The position numbers and the translations under genes are program-made. A stretch of 44,113 nucleotides of DNA. It comes from Planctomycetota bacterium. GTDB taxonomy: Bacteria; Planctomycetota; Planctomycetia; Pirellulales; Lacipirellulaceae. A model generated the notes under the pieces. It did no database searches. It was not told the DNA's origin and worked only from the letters and a program-made list of their open reading frames with translations. The stretch covers positions 1-44,113 of the forward strand of contig JAADGV010000025.1 in the NCBI GenBank assembly GCA_013152205.1, in the 5' to 3' direction. Positions 32,739 to 40,706 of this stretch are shown here, piece after piece; within the stretch, counting starts at the first letter, position 1; every line of letters begins with the position of its first letter.

Positions 32739-33130
32739 GAATCCCCTCCTTGGGATTGACGACTGACGCGGCTGAAAGACGGCTATCGAACAGACAATTA
32801 TCGATGGCACGTCGGGTTCAGGCGGGGTCGTCCATGCGGACTAAGTTCGTTTGAGCCTGACCAGGTGGGCGACCTCCTAGGGGGCCTTGGGTCAGACTGC
32901 GGGGGTCTCTAAGTAGCATGTCGGCCAGGAGGGGTCCTGACGATGAGTTTTTGTATGCAGGCCCTAGCGGTAGTTCCTTTTATGCGAGTTGCTGCTAGCG
33001 ACGGGCCCTGGGTAAGCAGGGATATTGACGCTATAATCCTCAAAATCATCAAGGTCTACCAAACTCATTCCAACAACCGTCTTGCTGTGGCACACGTCGG
33101 GCAAGACATTTAGCATACGGAGACGCCGCC
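32739..33130. other. 392-bp spacer with stem-loop-rich GC sequence and a TATAAT box
   Basis: Next to 32738 is the leader of the secreted gene. From about 32810 to 32960 the sequence is GC-rich and can fold into several stems (GGTTCAGGC with GCCTGACC; AGGT with ACCT; CAGGA with TCCTG) and ends in a plus-strand TTTTT at 32947-32951. No known RNA signature was found. TATAAT at 33032-33037 is a perfect -10 box for the topoisomerase gene, but its -35 is weak. No protein gene is supported. Confidence 0.45.
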
Positions 33131-35170
33131 TTGGCGACCGCGAAACGTAAGAAGAAAGCCCCCTCGGGAACAAAAAAGCCTGCTGCTGCGCCCAAACGCC
33201 GGACTACGGCCAAGGCAATGGCTGCCAGCCAACGGGATATCTCGGTCAGCGAGTTCTTTGCCAAGAACCGACATCTGCTGGGGTTCGACAATCCTCGTAA
33301 GGCGCTGCTAACCACGGTGAAGGAAGCCGTCGATAACTCGCTCGACGCCTGCGAAGAGGCGGGCATCATGCCGGAGGTTTGGGTCCATATCCAGCAGATG
33401 GCACCCGACCGCTACAAGGTTGGCATTCAAGACAACGGGCCGGGCATTCTCAAAAAGCAGATCCCGCTGATCTTTGGCAAGCTGCTCTATGGTTCGAAGT
33501 TCCACAGGCTACGCCAAAGCCGTGGCCAGCAAGGTATCGGCATTAGTGCGGCGGGTATGTACGGCGTACAAACGACCGGAAAGCCAGTAAAAATCATCTC
33601 GAAAGTGTCTGTGCGAAAACCGGCACATTATTACGAGATTCAAATCGATACGAAAAAGAACCAGCCGAAGATTCTCAACGGCAAGGGCGACGGGGTCGAC
33701 ATCCCGCCAGGCGATAAAGGTGCGAAGTATATCGAAAAGCATGGCATCGAATGGGTCGATCAGTCGCATGGCACACGGGTGACGATCGAACTCCAAGCGA
33801 AGTTTGTGCGTGGTCGTGGTAGTGTCGGCGAATATCTCGAACAAACGGCCATCGCCAACCCACACGTCACGCTTCATTACCTCGATCCGGATGACTTTGA
33901 ATATGACTACTTGCGGTCGGCGAACATGCTGCCCAAAGAGCCTAAGGAAATCAAGCCGCATCCGTACGGTATCGAATTGGGGCGGCTGGCAACGATGGTC
34001 GAAGATGCTGAGGGGATAACACTTTCGGAATTTTTCCGAACGAAATTCTCTCGCGTGACACCCGCCATCTCGAAACGCATTTGCCAGACGGCCAAGGTAA
34101 GCACTCGGATCAACACCCGCAAAGTGGGGCGGGCCGAGGTTGATTCGCTTTACCAAGCGATTCAACAGACGAAGATTTCTAACCCTTCGACCGACTGCAT
34201 CTGCCCGATCGGCGAAGACCTGATCCTCAAAGGCTTGCACCAAGTGGTGCCGGCGGAGTTCTATACGGCTGCTACCCGCCCGCCCGCCGTTTATCGGGGG
34301 AATCCGTTTCAAATCGAAGTGGGCTTGGCCTATGGGGGGACGGCTCCGACGCAGAATGTGACTAAGGAGTTGCTGGTCGAGTTGTTGGAAGAAACCGACG
34401 CTCGTACGGTTCGTCAGTTTCTGATTTATACGTTCAATGGACTGGGCGCCGACTCGGCTGACAAGATCATCAAGGCGGGTAGTTTGGGGACACGTCAAAC
34501 GCCGAGCAAGTTGAAACCGGCTGATGTCGACAAGCTGTTTACGGCCATGAAAAACGTGAACATTTCGGATGGGCAATCGATGGAGGTGCTCCGGTATGCC
34601 AATCGGGTGCCGTTGCAGTTCCAACAAGCGGCCTGTGCCGTGACGCAGACGGTGCTTGGCACCAACTGGCGTAGTTACGGCCTGGGGCAGTCGCGGGGTT
34701 CGCTTCCGCGTGGGCCGGTTTCGCTGATGGTACATATTGCGAGTGTTTGGGTTCCGTTTACCAGCGAGTCGAAAGAAGCGATTGCTAACTACCCCGAGAT
34801 TCAAAAAGAGATTCGGCTTGGCCTACAAGCGGTTGGACGCAAGTTGGGGATGTATTTGCGTCGCCGGCTACGGGTGAAGCAGCAGTCGGATCGACGAGAA
34901 ATTTTCTTGCGGTACTTGAAGGAAGTCTCTACTGCTGTGAGCGAGATCAATGGTGCCAAGCAAGCGGAACTCTACGAGCAGCTCGTGAGAGTCGCCAAGC
35001 GGCACACGGCTGACGCGGATATGAAACTCGACGACCGAGGCCGACCGATCGAAGACAAGCCGGAAGAGTTGAATCTGGGCAACAACGTGTTGATTGTCGA
35101 CTCGGCAACGCACGCGGCAGCAATCAATCGGGTGAGTGAGTCGGAAGAAGACGAAGAGACAGAAGAATAG
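33131..35170 (+). CDS. top6B: DNA topoisomerase VI subunit B
   Basis: ATPase subunit of the type IIB topoisomerase. 679 residues. The start is TTG at 33131 with GGAG about 8 nt upstream; the first 36 residues are Lys/Ala-rich. GHKL motifs: [16 protein letters not shown] near residues 63-78 (N box), DNGPGI near 101, and [14 protein letters not shown] near 132. The transducer holds the switch lysine K548 in [16 protein letters not shown]. It is longer than the archaeal form (about 530-600). Subunit A follows after about 210 bp that contain an inverted repeat. Topo VI is typical of archaea and plants and found only in scattered bacteria, so its presence here is notable. Confidence 0.95.
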   Translation: MATAKRKKKAPSGTKKPAAAPKRRTTAKAMAASQRDISVSEFFAKNRHLLGFDNPRKALLTTVKEAVDNSLDACEEAGIMPEVWVHIQQMAPDRYKVGIQDNGPGILKKQIPLIFGKLLYGSKFHRLRQSRGQQGIGISAAGMYGVQTTGKPVKIISKVSVRKPAHYYEIQIDTKKNQPKILNGKGDGVDIPPGDKGAKYIEKHGIEWVDQSHGTRVTIELQAKFVRGRGSVGEYLEQTAIANPHVTLHYLDPDDFEYDYLRSANMLPKEPKEIKPHPYGIELGRLATMVEDAEGITLSEFFRTKFSRVTPAISKRICQTAKVSTRINTRKVGRAEVDSLYQAIQQTKISNPSTDCICPIGEDLILKGLHQVVPAEFYTAATRPPAVYRGNPFQIEVGLAYGGTAPTQNVTKELLVELLEETDARTVRQFLIYTFNGLGADSADKIIKAGSLGTRQTPSKLKPADVDKLFTAMKNVNISDGQSMEVLRYANRVPLQFQQAACAVTQTVLGTNWRSYGLGQSRGSLPRGPVSLMVHIASVWVPFTSESKEAIANYPEIQKEIRLGLQAVGRKLGMYLRRRLRVKQQSDRREIFLRYLKEVSTAVSEINGAKQAELYEQLVRVAKRHTADADMKLDDRGRPIEDKPEELNLGNNVLIVDSATHAAAINRVSESEEDEETEE

Positions 35171-35202
35171 AGTACGCAAACAGAAAAGAAGAAAAAATAT
35201 TC

Positions 35203-35316
35203 ACCACAGAGACGCAGAGAGCACGGAGTTTTTTACTTGATAGGATGACGAATCAGATCATTCTTTTGATTGAAAATTAAAAACTCTCTTCTCTGTGCCC
35301 TCCGTGACTCTGTGGT
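35203..35316. repeat. Inverted repeat of CACAGAG-type units between top6B and top6A
   Basis: The left arm ACCACAGAGACGCAGAGAGC, then ACGGAG, is mirrored by the right arm GCCCTCCGTGACTCTGTGGT. The arms differ in detail but share ACCACAGAG exactly. Units CAGAG, GCAGAG and CGGAG recur about every 8-9 bp. The loop of about 70 bp is AT-rich. Same type as 27102-27224. Confidence 0.85.
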
Positions 35317-35382
35317 TATCTTTCTTTTCACTTTGAATAAAAATTTGATTGCCGAGTATTCGGCTGATTTTTGGAGTTACGC

Positions 35383-36534
35383 ATGGCAAAAAAGCGACCC
35401 GCAGTTCCCTCTCGCAAACCGAAGGCAAAGCTTACGCCGCGGGATAAGAAGACGATGGCCCGACTTACGGGTTTGGCTGATCGTGTGGTCAGTGCGGCTA
35501 ATGCGCGGCGTGATCCTTATGTTGATATCCCTTCGCGTACGCTCTCGAACATTCGCTACAGCCCACGGAAGCGGATTATCGAAATGGGGAGCAATAAGAA
35601 TCGTCGGCAGTTGTTCGATCTTTCGCAGGCCAAAGCCTATATGCGTACGGTGCTGGTTGCCAGCGGCTGTAAGCAGTTGCTTGACCAGGGCAAGACGACC
35701 AGCCTTCGAGGTCTGTACTACATGCTCAAGCATACGATTGAAGGCGCTAAGGAAAACACTTTCGACGATCAGGGCGAATGCGACACGATTATCGAGGACG
35801 TGGAAGTGTTGCTGAATTCGATTCGCGAAGAGTTGCATTTGTATGCTGAGAATCGTGGCGCTATGGTGGGCCACATTACGCTGAGGGATCGGGGCGATGT
35901 GATCGACTGCGCTCGGATGGGTTCGGGTGGTTACGCGATTCCTTCGATTGTTGAGCCGGAAATTATTGATCTTAGCCGGAAGAAGTGTGATGCGAAGTTT
36001 ATCCTTCATGTTGAAAAAGGAACCGTTTGGCAACGGTTTAATGAAGACCGTTTCTGGGAAAAACACAACTGCATTCTCACCCACGGGGCTGGCCAGCCGC
36101 CTCGTGGTGTGCGGCGGATGCTTAATCGGTTGCATAACGAGTTGAAGTTACCTGTCTATTGCGTGCTTGATAACGACCCTTGGGGATATTACATCTATAG
36201 CGTATTGAAGCAAGGTTCGATCAATCTGGCGTTCGAGTCGCAACGGATGGCAGTCCCTGACGCGAAGTACTTGGGGTTACGCAGCATCGATTTCGACCGC
36301 TGCGGTCTTTCGGATAGTGTGAAAATTGCGCTCAACGACAACGATAAAAAGCGGGCTAAGCAAATTGCGAAGTACCCTTGGTTTGAGAAAAAGCGTAAGT
36401 GGCAAAGCGAGATTCAGCGTATGTTGAAAAACGATTTCAAGTTGGAAGTTGAATCTCTCATTTCTAAGGACATTAGTTACGTTACTGAGGTTTATGTGCC
36501 TGAGCGTCTTGAGGAACGGGATTGGCTTGATTGA
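35383..36534 (+). CDS. top6A: DNA topoisomerase VI subunit A (Spo11-like)
   Basis: DNA-cleaving subunit of topoisomerase VI, 383 residues. The ATG at 35383 has GGAG 6 nt upstream; a TTG four codons earlier is less likely. The 5Y-CAP domain carries TTSLRGLYYMLKHT, with the catalytic tyrosine in Tyr112/Tyr113. The Toprim domain shows GSGGYAIPSIVEPEII, the acidic FILHVEKGTVWQRF (metal-binding Glu) and YCVLDNDPWGYYIYSVLKQG with the DxD pair. Together with subunit B it would relax supercoils and decatenate DNA. Codon style matches subunit B. The two-gene order B then A is shared with many archaea. Confidence 0.95.
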   Translation: MAKKRPAVPSRKPKAKLTPRDKKTMARLTGLADRVVSAANARRDPYVDIPSRTLSNIRYSPRKRIIEMGSNKNRRQLFDLSQAKAYMRTVLVASGCKQLLDQGKTTSLRGLYYMLKHTIEGAKENTFDDQGECDTIIEDVEVLLNSIREELHLYAENRGAMVGHITLRDRGDVIDCARMGSGGYAIPSIVEPEIIDLSRKKCDAKFILHVEKGTVWQRFNEDRFWEKHNCILTHGAGQPPRGVRRMLNRLHNELKLPVYCVLDNDPWGYYIYSVLKQGSINLAFESQRMAVPDAKYLGLRSIDFDRCGLSDSVKIALNDNDKKRAKQIAKYPWFEKKRKWQSEIQRMLKNDFKLEVESLISKDISYVTEVYVPERLEERDWLD

Positions 36535-36543
36535 TGCTTGGGT

Positions 36544-36570
36544 TCCCGGCCAGGATGGCCGGGCTATGGG
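36544..36570. repeat. Short GGCCAGGATGGCCGGGCTATGG repeat, copy 2
   Basis: TCCCGGCCAGGATGGCCGGG, then CTATGGGG, directly after top6A. CCGGCCA and TGGCCGG form a 7-bp stem. It is the reverse of the motif at 27551-27577. It could act as a weak terminator, but no T run follows. Confidence 0.5.
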
Positions 36571-36621
36571 GGATGGTCGGGTTTGCTGGCTTTCTTTGGT
36601 TTTGTGGCGTGGCCGCCACCG

Positions 36622-37500
36622 TTAACTTTGGGTGAGTTGATCCCAGATTTTTTTGTTTTCGTGCATGGCTGCGACGATGTCGTCGGGGGCTTTGCCATCT
36701 TCTAGTAGCGTCCAGCCGGTGAAATTTTGGGCTTTTAGTAGGCTGAACAGTTTTTCCCAGGGGTATTTGTTGCCTCGAAGGTCGTGGATGTGGACGGTGT
36801 TGATTTTGTCGGCGACTAGGTTGAAATTCTGCTCGAGCCCAGGGGCTTCTAGGTCGAGTGAGTTGCAGTTCCAGCAGACGTAGGCGTTGGGATGGTCGGC
36901 GATGTCCATCATGGTCTTGATGTGTTTTGGTTCGCTGGTGCCGCGTCCGTGGACTTCTAGGCGGATGGCGACGCCATAATCGGCGCCGAATTCGGCGACT
37001 TCGTGGAGCGAACGGCCGATTTGTTCGAGTGTTTTTTCGACAGGCACTTCTTTGGGCAAGCCGTTGGGACGGACTTTGACGCCGCCGCCGCCAAGGTCGT
37101 GAGTCAGGCGGATGAACTGTTTGGTTTCTTCGATGTTTGCTTTGAGTTCTGCAGGGTCGACGGAGTGGTAGTCGCAGGCTGAGCCGAGGCCGGCAAGTTT
37201 TACTTTGGAGTCGGCAAATCGCTTGGCGACTTCTTTTCGCTGGTTGGCGTTGAGTGTGATTTCGACTCCGTGCTTGTGCGTCGAGCGAAGTTCGACGCCG
37301 GTGAAGCCGGTCGCTTCGCAGTTGGCGATGACGGTTGGTAGGTCCCAGTCTTTGCCCCAGTTGTAGGTCACTAAGCCGAGTCGCATGGATGCGGGGGATT
37401 CGGCTGCGGGGGACAATGCGGGACAGGCGGCGATGGCTAAACCGCCGCTTAGTGCGGCGCCGGTTGTTTTAATGAAGTCGCGTCTTGTTGGGGTTTTCAT
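36622..37500 (-). CDS. Tat-exported sugar phosphate isomerase/epimerase-like protein
   Basis: A 292-residue TIM-barrel protein of the xylose isomerase-like (AP endonuclease 2) superfamily. It starts with a twin-arginine signal (TRRDFIKTTGAALSGGLAIA), so it is folded before export to the periplasm, as is common in planctomycetes. Barrel features: LGLVTYNWGKDWDLPTVIAN, TGFTGVELRSTHKHG, GLGSACDYHSVDP, IRLEVHGRGTSEPKHI (metal-binding Glu/His), VCWNCNSLD, INTVHIHDLRG and WTLLEDGKAPDD. The substrate is probably a sugar or sugar derivative; the exact reaction is unknown. No partner dehydrogenase gene is adjacent. The start is the only one that gives the Tat motif. Confidence 0.9.
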   Translation of the reverse strand: MKTPTRRDFIKTTGAALSGGLAIAACPALSPAAESPASMRLGLVTYNWGKDWDLPTVIANCEATGFTGVELRSTHKHGVEITLNANQRKEVAKRFADSKVKLAGLGSACDYHSVDPAELKANIEETKQFIRLTHDLGGGGVKVRPNGLPKEVPVEKTLEQIGRSLHEVAEFGADYGVAIRLEVHGRGTSEPKHIKTMMDIADHPNAYVCWNCNSLDLEAPGLEQNFNLVADKINTVHIHDLRGNKYPWEKLFSLLKAQNFTGWTLLEDGKAPDDIVAAMHENKKIWDQLTQS

Positions 37501-38015
37501 TTTGTTTTCGCTGGTTGAAGGGAGGGTGTTTGATTTGGCTAAGCCGCGAGCGGCTGGGGGACTTTATTGGACAAAATTGTGTGGGTTGGTGCTTCTATCG
37601 TAGTGTTTGTGGAGCGAGTTTTGGCACGAATCGCGGGGGGCCCTATTGGGGTGGACAATATTGAGTTCGGAATGCGGAATTTGGAGTGCAGAAGGGGAAA
37701 ATATTGTCCATTTGGGCACGGTAAATGACGAAATCTGAATGACGAATGGTGAAAAATCTGATCGCTAACGGCTAAAAGCTAATCGCTATTGTCTCAGAAG
37801 TGGTGGCACAATTTCAACCAAAAAAAATTTTTGGGGGGGACGGGAATTCTTTTGAGAGTGTGGCTTGCCGCTAGCATTTGTGAGGACAGGCGAGAAAAAC
37901 ATGAAAAAATATTCGCTATCTTCTCGCGGAAAAAGCATGTGATGTTACAATGCCGGCCTAGGCGAGCTTGGATCGGTTTTCCGATCTGAGTTAATGGGGG
38001 CATATTGGAACAGAG
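37501..38015. other. 515-bp divergent spacer with short repeats
   Basis: It separates the divergent isomerase and PEP-CTERM genes. A 10-bp exact palindrome pair, GGACAATATT (37653-37662) and AATATTGTCC (37700-37709), encloses a 37-bp loop. A single-armed run of GACGAA and GCTAA units (AATGACGAAATCTGAATGAC, then GAATGG; GCTAACGGCTAAAAGCTAAT) follows at about 37726-37790. No protein-coding frame there is convincing. Confidence 0.6.
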
Positions 38016-39125
38016 ATGAAGAGGTTTCTAATGTGTTGCTGCGCCCTAAGGTTTTCTCGTGCCGTTGCGGCTGTTTTTCCGGCTGCTGCTTCTCTTTCGA
38101 AGGTTTCTCTTTCGACTAAGCTCTCATTTTTCATCCCCATTTGTGTCCTCGGGTTGGTGGGCAACTTGGTTCCGGTTCGGGAAGCAAGTGCGGTGGTGAT
38201 TGATTTTGACAATTCCAGCGACCTTCTTTTGTTCAATCGAAGGGACGAATTTCAATACAATCCGATGCAGTGGAGTTCGACAGGTGGGGTTGGCAACTCG
38301 GGTTCACTCGACGTGAGTTCGATTCATGCGACGACGTACTCGGCTGAAAGTTTTGGCATGACCAGCGTGGGTCAAGAGATTGTGGTCTCTACTTTTTTTC
38401 AAGTGACGGATCCTGACCCTGCTCCAGGGTTTTCCACGAATTTTGGAGAAGTGTATCTGACGACCGATCCGACTGGGTATCCCCAGGCAAGTAATACGGC
38501 GTTTGTTTCGATCCGGCGTGATTCGAGTTCAGACAGTTTTTTTGGAGGGGCTTTGCCCATCGGAGGAGGTAGCTTCTCGGGTTTTAGTGTCGACTTTCCA
38601 AAGGGAACCTTGCTCGGGGGAAATTGGTACGAACTGAGGGTTACTTACTACAACGCCAGCTTCCAAACCATTGGGTGGGAGGTCGACGTGAATGACTATG
38701 GCGCTGACGGGCTGGCTTTTGCTGGCACGGTGATGTCCACTTCGCAAACGACCTCGGATGGGCTTGGATTTACGACTGACTCGACTTTGTATGGGGGGTT
38801 TGCTACCAACTGGGGAGGCGCGACGGCGGTCGACAACTTTGCCGTGAATCCGCCTCCTGTGGGGTTCAGCGCTGATTTCGATAGCGACGTTGACGTCGAC
38901 GACCAAGACCTATCGCGATGGGAAGGCGATTTTTCTATCAACGACGATTCGGACGCCGATGGGGATGGCGACAGCGATGGGGCTGATTTTCTTGCCTGGC
39001 AACGGCAATTCGGCAGCGGCGTGGCGGCGACAAGCTCTGCCGCCAGTGTGACGGTGCCGGAGCCACGGTCGATGGCGTTGGTTGGTTTGGCGGTTGTGGC
39101 GGTGCTGCTGAGGAGGAGGGGCTAA
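38016..39125 (+). CDS. PEP-CTERM protein with dockerin-like motif
   Basis: A 369-residue secreted protein. A signal region (residues 1-55; SFFIPICVLGLVGNLVPVRE ASA in the hydrophobic part) leads into a domain that resembles LamG-like lectin/glucanase folds (VVIDFDNSSDLLLFNRRDEF; GNSGSLDVSS; VVSTFFQVTD). A dockerin-like calcium motif follows (DFDSDVDVDDQDLSRWEGDF, then [20 protein letters not shown]). The tail VPEPRSMALVGLAVVAVLLR plus RRG is the PEP-CTERM signal, so it should be handled by an exosortase and shown on the surface. GGA lies about 9 nt before the ATG. Not linked to the B12 locus; ligand unknown. Confidence 0.85.
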   Translation: MKRFLMCCCALRFSRAVAAVFPAAASLSKVSLSTKLSFFIPICVLGLVGNLVPVREASAVVIDFDNSSDLLLFNRRDEFQYNPMQWSSTGGVGNSGSLDVSSIHATTYSAESFGMTSVGQEIVVSTFFQVTDPDPAPGFSTNFGEVYLTTDPTGYPQASNTAFVSIRRDSSSDSFFGGALPIGGGSFSGFSVDFPKGTLLGGNWYELRVTYYNASFQTIGWEVDVNDYGADGLAFAGTVMSTSQTTSDGLGFTTDSTLYGGFATNWGGATAVDNFAVNPPPVGFSADFDSDVDVDDQDLSRWEGDFSINDDSDADGDGDSDGADFLAWQRQFGSGVAATSSAASVTVPEPRSMALVGLAVVAVLLRRRG

Positions 39126-39205
39126 GGGGGGCTGGGTGTTTTGGTCGGTTCCTTACGGTCGCGGTTCTGTGTTGTGGTTTCGTCTCCCGAGCGGCTTAGG
39201 ATGTC

Positions 39206-39223
39206 GTGGCCGACACCGTTAAC
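39206..39223. repeat. GTGGCCG-CACCGTTAAC repeat
   Basis: GTGGCCGACACCGTTAAC here matches GTGGCCGCCACCGTTAAC at 36609-36626 in 17 of 18 bases. Both copies lie at or just beyond the 3' end of a minus-strand gene (the 36622 isomerase and the 39239 membrane protein). Confidence 0.55.
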
Positions 39224-39238
39224 GATTGGTGCGTTGCT

Positions 39239-40606
39239 CTAAAGCGATTTGGCCTTTCGGCGTTCGATCCACCAGCCTTCGGTCAGCTTGGTGAGTGCAA
39301 TTCGGTCTTCCAAATTGGGTCGATGGATGACCAGCAGCAACAGGGGCAGGTACCAAGCGATATACACGCCCCCGTCGTAAGCGTGCCAAAACTGTGTGGC
39401 CAGCATAATCGCGGCGGTCCCGGAGAGCAGCGTTCCTAGATTTTTTTCGGCTGGCCAAATCGCAAAACTCACAGACAACCCCACAAAAGCCGCCATGATG
39501 GGGAAGCGGTAGTAAGGGCTCCACGTCTTCCAGATGCCCCCGAGAAGTGTTGTTGTTGGCAGCCGTAGGCCAAACATTTGAAACAGCCGATCGAGAAACT
39601 GCTCGGTGTTGGTTGCGGTAAATGCCATGGTGATGATCAAGACCAGAATCATTAACAACACGCCACTGATAAAGCGTTTTAACCCCCGATGCCAATAAAA
39701 GCTGCACCACAACGGCAACAAAAACATTGGGTAGTAAACGGTTCCTGAAGCAAGGCCGATCATGATCCCGGCCAGCATGGGGCGTCGGTAGAGCAAAACA
39801 GCCCAGACCAGTAACGCGGCAGGTATCGCATGTTCAACACTACCGGTCCAAAGCGCTGTATACGGCAAGATGAGATACATGGTCGCTGCGGCGATACCTG
39901 CGGTTGCATTGTCGAAATGCCAATGGCCGATAAAGATCACTCCGAGCACGATCATCACATGCGATAAGATAGCCATCACGCGAGCAGTAGCTTCTTGAAT
40001 CTGAATTTCCTGCTTCTCTTGCTTGACTTCAGACACTTCTCCCTGGGGCGGACCAGCGCCGATTACTGTCTGCGTGACAATGCGCGGCAACCGAAAAACA
40101 AAGATGAACCCTGGTCCGTCGGTAGAAAAGCTATCCTCCTGTTGTCCCTCGGTAGCTCCTTCCTCTGTAGCAATGACATCGGCGGGGCGGGCGGGCGACA
40201 GGTCGTCGGCGCTCGGTTCGCCGGTCACCACGTTGGCCATTAAGAAAAACAGCAAGGCGCCGCCAAGAAACATCAATCCCGCTGCGTTCAGATTCGGCTC
40301 TAGGAGCGGTCGTCGCACCATGGCAGGGTCGAACAGAAGACGCACAAATAACGCAGCTCCTGCGGCAAACAACCAGACGAATCCAAAGTGTTCGATAGTC
40401 GTAGCGTTTTCTGCAATGCCGGCATTCTCCCACGACCATTGCACCAACAAAAGCCCGGGAGCAAGCGAAATCAGTAGGAACAAGTCCGCATTGCGCACGC
40501 TCAGAAGGCGGTTGAACTTGAAGAATAGCGCCAACGTCAGCAGCGACGACAGATAGGCCCAACTGGTGGGGTTGACTCGCTCGTAATGAAATAGAATTTC
40601 GGGCAT
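39239..40606 (-). CDS. Polytopic membrane protein, glycosyltransferase 87-like, unknown
   Basis: A 455-residue integral membrane protein with about ten to twelve hydrophobic segments, for example WAYLSSLLTLALFFKF, ADLFLLISLAPGLLLVQW, AAGLMFLGGALLFFLM, AMMVLGVIFIGHWHF-like (HVMIVLGVIFIGHWHF), LPYTALWTGSVEHAIPAALL and LMILVLIITMAF. A soluble loop of about 60 residues (TGEPSADDLSPARPADVIAT, then EEGATEGQQEDSF) lies after the fifth segment. The arrangement resembles GT87 or PMT-type lipid-linked mannosyl/sugar transferases, but I see no clear catalytic motif. It precedes no related gene; the BRCT-MerR-TPR gene lies upstream on the same strand with 100 bp between. Confidence 0.75.
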   Translation of the reverse strand: MPEILFHYERVNPTSWAYLSSLLTLALFFKFNRLLSVRNADLFLLISLAPGLLLVQWSWENAGIAENATTIEHFGFVWLFAAGAALFVRLLFDPAMVRRPLLEPNLNAAGLMFLGGALLFFLMANVVTGEPSADDLSPARPADVIATEEGATEGQQEDSFSTDGPGFIFVFRLPRIVTQTVIGAGPPQGEVSEVKQEKQEIQIQEATARVMAILSHVMIVLGVIFIGHWHFDNATAGIAAATMYLILPYTALWTGSVEHAIPAALLVWAVLLYRRPMLAGIMIGLASGTVYYPMFLLPLWCSFYWHRGLKRFISGVLLMILVLIITMAFTATNTEQFLDRLFQMFGLRLPTTTLLGGIWKTWSPYYRFPIMAAFVGLSVSFAIWPAEKNLGTLLSGTAAIMLATQFWHAYDGGVYIAWYLPLLLLVIHRPNLEDRIALTKLTEGWWIERRKAKSL

Positions 40607-40706
40607 CGGAGCCTATCGGAATGATCGACGATATCTATAGCTGGAGAACGCTCCAGGATAAACGCTGCACCACAAAGTGCAACCAGCGAAAACCCGCTTG
40701 GATGCC

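Noticed and set aside
32806..32958. Possible SRP (4.5S) RNA because of GGTCAG/CTGAC pieces
   Set aside because: The conserved apical loop with GGAA and AGCAG is missing on both strands.
33509..34804. 431-residue open frame on the minus strand
   Set aside because: It is fully antisense to topoisomerase VI subunit B, whose motifs are intact; composition is Arg/His-rich as expected of a shadow frame.
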